DNA of 64,000 nt. Origin: Pseudomonas sp. dw_612 (lineage in GTDB: Bacteria > Pseudomonadota > Gammaproteobacteria > Pseudomonadales > Pseudomonadaceae). Positions within the stretch are counted from its first letter, which is position 1; each line of letters starts with the position of its first letter. Shown here piece after piece: positions 60,892-64,000 of this stretch. The notes beneath the pieces are model-generated. The model ran no database searches. It saw only the letters and a list, made by a program, of their open reading frames with translations, and was not told the DNA's origin. The stretch covers positions 62,001-126,000 of the forward strand of contig NZ_JAAVVC010000016.1 in the NCBI RefSeq assembly GCF_018449725.1. Direction: 5' to 3'. The position numbers were made by a program, and so were the translations under genes.

Positions 60892-60985
60892 CTTCGCGAG
60901 CAAGCCCGCTCCCACATTGGTTTTGTGGCGTACACAAAATGTGCGATCAGCAAAGATCCCTGTGGGAGCGAGCTTGCTCGCGATG
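60892..60985. repeat. REP pair, reverse arm first
   Basis: Reverse arm at 60892-60915 and forward arm (GTGGGAGCGAGCTTGCTCGC) at 60962-60985. The inner part has TACACAAAATGTGCGA, like the pair at 34184. It lies between two minus-strand genes. Confidence 0.9.
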
Positions 60986-60999
60986 CTTTTGGGCTTTTG

Positions 61000-61872
61000 T
61001 CAGGTCAGCAACCCCATCCGCCGCTTGGCCCGCTGCACCGAGCCATTGCGCATCGCCCAGCGCAGCATTGGCGCACTGCGCTTGACGCTGGCGCGGATCA
61101 ATTGGCGTTGCAGCGGGTTCTGATTGACGCCGAGCATGTCACTGGCCCAATCCGGCAGCAGGTCGATTCCGGCCTGCATCATCAAGCCGCCAAACGGCTT
61201 GGCCATGCGACTGGGGGCGGGCGCGTTCAACAGCAAACGCAATACCTCGCGACTGCGTGCGTCGCACAAGAGTTGCGGACGAATTCGCTCAAGGTATTCG
61301 GTCATTTCCTGGCGGCTATGGGGAACGTCACGGGCGCCCAGGCGCTCGGCGATCACCGCGATTTCCGTGTAGTAGCGGTCCTGATCCGCGCCGGACAAGT
61401 GCGGATTGCGATAACGCAGATGCGCGGCGAGGAAGTTGCTGACCTCGGCCACATGCACCCAGGTCAGCAAGTCCGGATCGCTGGCCGCATAAGACCGACC
61501 ATCCGGCGCAGTGCCGACCACCTGCAAGTGAATGGTGCGCACTTTCTCGATCAGCCAGTCGGCGTCCTTGCGCGAACCGAAGGTCGTGCCGGAGATGAAC
61601 TGACTGGTGCGGCGCAAGCGGCCGATCATGTCTTCGCGAAAATTCGAATGATCCCAGACCCCGGCCAGCGCCAATGGATGCAAGGCTTGCAGCATCAACG
61701 CACTGATGCCGCCGATCAGCATGCTGCTGAAGTCGCCATGCACTTGCCAGCTCACCGAATCAGGGCCGAACAGGCCGGGATCGCCCTTGGGGTTCTCCAG
61801 GTCGAGGTTGCCCAGGGACAGACCGGTCAAGCTCATGAGCTGGGTTTCGATGCGGTTACGGATGAATTCCAT
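61000..61872 (-). CDS. MpaB/DUF2236 family putative oxygenase
   Basis: 290-aa protein of the MpaB (DUF2236) family, related to the latex-clearing protein Lcp. LMLQALHPLALAGVWDHSNF holds the conserved His, and WVHVAEVSNFL is another family segment with His. Members include a heme oxygenase, but most, including this one, have no known substrate. No signal peptide. The start ATG follows a weak ribosome site. Confidence 0.82.
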   Translation of the reverse strand: MEFIRNRIETQLMSLTGLSLGNLDLENPKGDPGLFGPDSVSWQVHGDFSSMLIGGISALMLQALHPLALAGVWDHSNFREDMIGRLRRTSQFISGTTFGSRKDADWLIEKVRTIHLQVVGTAPDGRSYAASDPDLLTWVHVAEVSNFLAAHLRYRNPHLSGADQDRYYTEIAVIAERLGARDVPHSRQEMTEYLERIRPQLLCDARSREVLRLLLNAPAPSRMAKPFGGLMMQAGIDLLPDWASDMLGVNQNPLQRQLIRASVKRSAPMLRWAMRNGSVQRAKRRMGLLT

Positions 61873-61915
61873 GGCGGCTCAATGGCGGAAAAAGAGGCAG
61901 ACCTGGAATGCCACT

Positions 61916-61998
61916 GTAGGAGCTGCCGAAGGCTGCGATCTTTTGATCTGGACTTAAAAAAACAAGATCGAAAGATCGCAGCCTTCGGCAGCTCCTAC
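61916..61998. repeat. Hairpin repeat (GCTGCGATCTTTT family)
   Basis: GTAGGAGCTGCC...GATCTTTT and its complement at 61916-61947 and 61964-61998, separated by a short A-rich centre. It lies just past the acs stop codon and may help end its transcript. Confidence 0.9.
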
Positions 61999-62020
61999 GC
62001 GAGACGTTCCAGTACGAGTG

Positions 62021-63958
62021 TTATTGATTCAGGCGTTTATCGACCAACTCCTGCACCACACTCGGATCGGCCAGGGTCGACGTGTCGCCCAGGCTGTCCA
62101 GTTCATTGCAGGCGATCTTGCGCAGAATCCGCCGCATGATCTTGCCCGAACGGGTTTTCGGCAAGGCCGGCGCCCATTGAATCAGGTCCGGCTTGGCGAA
62201 GCTGCCGATTTCCTTGCTGACGTGGGCCAGCAGTTCTTTCTTCAGTTCGTCGTTGGGTTCGGTGCCATTCATGGGCGTGACAAAGGCGTAGATGCCCTGG
62301 CCCTTGACGTCGTGGGGATAACCGACCACCGCGGCTTCGGCGATGCTGTCGTGCAGCACCAGGGCGCTTTCCACTTCGGCGGTACCGATGCGGTGCCCGG
62401 AGACGTTGATCACATCATCGATACGCCCGGTGATCCAATAGTCGCCGTCCTCGTCGCGCCGGGCACCGTCGCCGGTGAAATAGTAGCCGGGGTAGGGCTT
62501 GAAGTAGGTTTCGACCATCCGTTGCGGGTCGCCATAGACGCTGCGGATCTGCGCCGGCCAGCTTGATTTAATCGCGAGCACGCCACTGCCGGCACCTTTG
62601 ATTTCCTTGCCCACCTCATCGAGCAGCACCGGTTGCACGCCGAACATCGGTTGCGTGGCGCAGCCCGGTTTGATGCGCTGCGCGCTGACCAATGGGCTGA
62701 GCATGATGCCGCCGGTTTCGGTCTGCCACCAAGTATCGACAATCGGGCAGCGCTGCTCGCCCACGACGTTGAAGTACCAATCCCACGCTTCCGGGTTGAT
62801 CGGCTCACCGACGCTGCCGAGTAATCTGAGGCTCGCGCGCGACGTTTCCTTCAACGGCTCGGGGCCTTCACGCATCAGCGAGCGCAGGGCGGTTGGCGCG
62901 GTGTAGAAGATGTTGACGTGGTGTTTATCGATGACTTGCCAGAAGCGCGAACTGGTCGGGTAACTCGGCACGCCTTCGAAGATCAGCGTGGTCGCACCGT
63001 TGGCCAGCGGGCCGTAGACGATGTAGCTGTGGCCGGTGACCCAGCCGACGTCGGCGGTGCACCAGAACACTTCGTCGTCGCGGTAGTCGAGCACGTACTT
63101 GAAGGTCATCGCTGCTTGCAGCAAATAGCCGCCGGTGGTGTGCAGCACGCCTTTGGGTTTGCCGGTGCTGCCGGAGGTGTAGAGGATGAACAGCGGGTCT
63201 TCGGCGTCCATCGGCTCTGGCGGGCAATCGTCGCTGACGTCGCGCAGGGCCTGGTGATACCAGATATCCCGGCCTTCGACCCAGTTCACTTCGCCCTGGG
63301 TGCGCTCGACCACGATCACCGTGCTGACCTTCGGGCAACTTTGCAGCGCCTTGTCGACCTTCTCCTTGAGCGGCACGAATTTGCCCCCGCGCACGCCTTC
63401 ATCGGCGGTGATCACGGTGTGGCAGTCGGCGTCGAGAATGCGGTCGCGTACCGAGTCCGGGGAAAACCCGCCAAATACCACCGAATGCACCGCGCCAATC
63501 CGCGTGCAGGCGAGCATGGCGTAGGCGGCTTCGGGAATCATCGGCATGTAGATGCACACCCGATCGCCTTTCTTCACGCCACGGCTTTTCAGCACGTTGG
63601 CCAGGCGACAGACGTTGTGATGCAGTTTTTTGTAGGTGATCTGGGCGGATTCAGCGGGGTCGTCGCCTTCCCAAATGATTGCGATCTGATCGCCGCGTTT
63701 TTCCAGGTGACGGTCGATGCAGTTGTAACTGACGTTCAGCTTGCCCCCGGCAAACCAACTGGCTTCGCCGGTTTTCAGGTTATAGCGCTGGACGGTTTGC
63801 CACGGTGTGCTCCAGTCGAGGAAGCGCGTGGCCTGTTCGGCCCAGAAGGTGCTGGGGTGTTCGATGGACTGTCGGTATAGACGCTGGTAGTCGTCCTGAC
63901 TCAGGTTGGCTGCCCGGCGTACGGCATCGGCTTTGGGGAACGTGCTGATATCGAACAT
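62021..63958 (-). CDS. acs: Acetyl-CoA synthetase
   Basis: 645-aa AMP-forming enzyme that turns acetate, ATP and CoA into acetyl-CoA. Core motifs: YTSGSTGKPKG (P-loop-like), TWWQTETGG, YFTGDGARRDEDGDYWITGR and the C-terminal SGKIMRR, whose Lys is the acetylation site controlling activity in the family. Length is standard. AAGGAACC is the ribosome site before the ATG. The promoter lies outside, as only 42 bp remain to the end of the window. Matches an AcsA-type protein of Pseudomonas. Confidence 0.97.
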   Translation of the reverse strand: MFDISTFPKADAVRRAANLSQDDYQRLYRQSIEHPSTFWAEQATRFLDWSTPWQTVQRYNLKTGEASWFAGGKLNVSYNCIDRHLEKRGDQIAIIWEGDDPAESAQITYKKLHHNVCRLANVLKSRGVKKGDRVCIYMPMIPEAAYAMLACTRIGAVHSVVFGGFSPDSVRDRILDADCHTVITADEGVRGGKFVPLKEKVDKALQSCPKVSTVIVVERTQGEVNWVEGRDIWYHQALRDVSDDCPPEPMDAEDPLFILYTSGSTGKPKGVLHTTGGYLLQAAMTFKYVLDYRDDEVFWCTADVGWVTGHSYIVYGPLANGATTLIFEGVPSYPTSSRFWQVIDKHHVNIFYTAPTALRSLMREGPEPLKETSRASLRLLGSVGEPINPEAWDWYFNVVGEQRCPIVDTWWQTETGGIMLSPLVSAQRIKPGCATQPMFGVQPVLLDEVGKEIKGAGSGVLAIKSSWPAQIRSVYGDPQRMVETYFKPYPGYYFTGDGARRDEDGDYWITGRIDDVINVSGHRIGTAEVESALVLHDSIAEAAVVGYPHDVKGQGIYAFVTPMNGTEPNDELKKELLAHVSKEIGSFAKPDLIQWAPALPKTRSGKIMRRILRKIACNELDSLGDTSTLADPSVVQELVDKRLNQ

Positions 63959-64000
63959 GACGGTTCCTTATTCTTGTTTTGCGACAAGATTAAGATGCGC

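Overview
This window is a stretch of core chromosome from a Pseudomonas of the P. fluorescens group. The evidence is the gene content and order, which track the P. aeruginosa PAO1 segment from about PA4576 down to PA4525 almost gene for gene (from memory, not searched). High third-position GC, a complete type IV pilus set and many REP/REPIN palindromes of the P. fluorescens kind agree. No prophage, transposase, integrase, CRISPR array or rRNA operon was seen.

Layout: (1) 1-5300: 3' part of ettA, a Gre-family factor, a small lipoprotein, a DUF4105/Lnb protein and a DUF3015 protein. (2) 5.5-14.5 kb: a Lon-family protease, a small conserved protein, a 609-aa lipoprotein of unknown function, yqhA, a DUF6482 gene, fklB, a small gene behind a strong Fur box, yjdM and ispB. 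(3) 14.5-19 kb: rplU-rpmA, obgE, proB, a CreA-family gene, rpsT. (4) 19-27 kb: murJ, then the ribF-ileS-lspA-fkpB cluster and ispH. (5) 26.6-34 kb: fimT, the overlapping minor-pilin operon fimU-pilV-pilW-pilX-pilY1-pilE, then thiO. (6) 34-43 kb: pilR-pilS with a small PP0621-type gene, bamD, rluD-pgeF and clpB behind a sigma-32-type promoter. (7) 43.3-43.9 kb: tRNA-Asn, tRNA-Pro, tRNA-Lys and a second identical tRNA-Pro. (8) 44-51 kb: a chemotaxis receptor, an EF-hand protein with an EGKCG repeat, ndh, DUF3094, MOSC and DUF1780 genes, a CbiM-like membrane protein, a small conserved protein. (9) 50.2-55.5 kb: yacG-coaE-pilD-pilC-pilB facing away from pilA, which has a clear sigma-54 promoter. 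(10) 55.8-64 kb: a BON protein, DUF2845 and a DUF748/AsmA-like giant, an rRNA-type methyltransferase, an MpaB-family protein and acs.

The pilus genes form one functional theme: PilS/PilR sense and activate pilA through RpoN; PilD processes PilA and the minor pilins; PilB and PilC drive assembly; FimU-PilV-PilW-PilX-PilE-PilY1 prime the fibre and form its adhesive, calcium-binding tip. The rest is housekeeping: envelope biogenesis (murJ, lspA, bamD, pgeF), isoprenoids (ispB, ispH), translation (ettA, rplU, rpmA, rpsT, ileS, rluD), flavins and CoA (ribF, coaE), and stress (clpB, Lon-like).

The more unusual signals are an orphan EF-hand protein carrying the EGKCG motif of copper-chelating RiPP precursors, a large inverted repeat flanked by 9-bp tandem repeats (4493-4695), two classes of REP pairs with opposite arm order, a Gre paralogue with an altered acidic tip, and an AsmA-like protein with an OmpA-like C-terminal segment. 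All names rest on reading the sequence; no database search was run.
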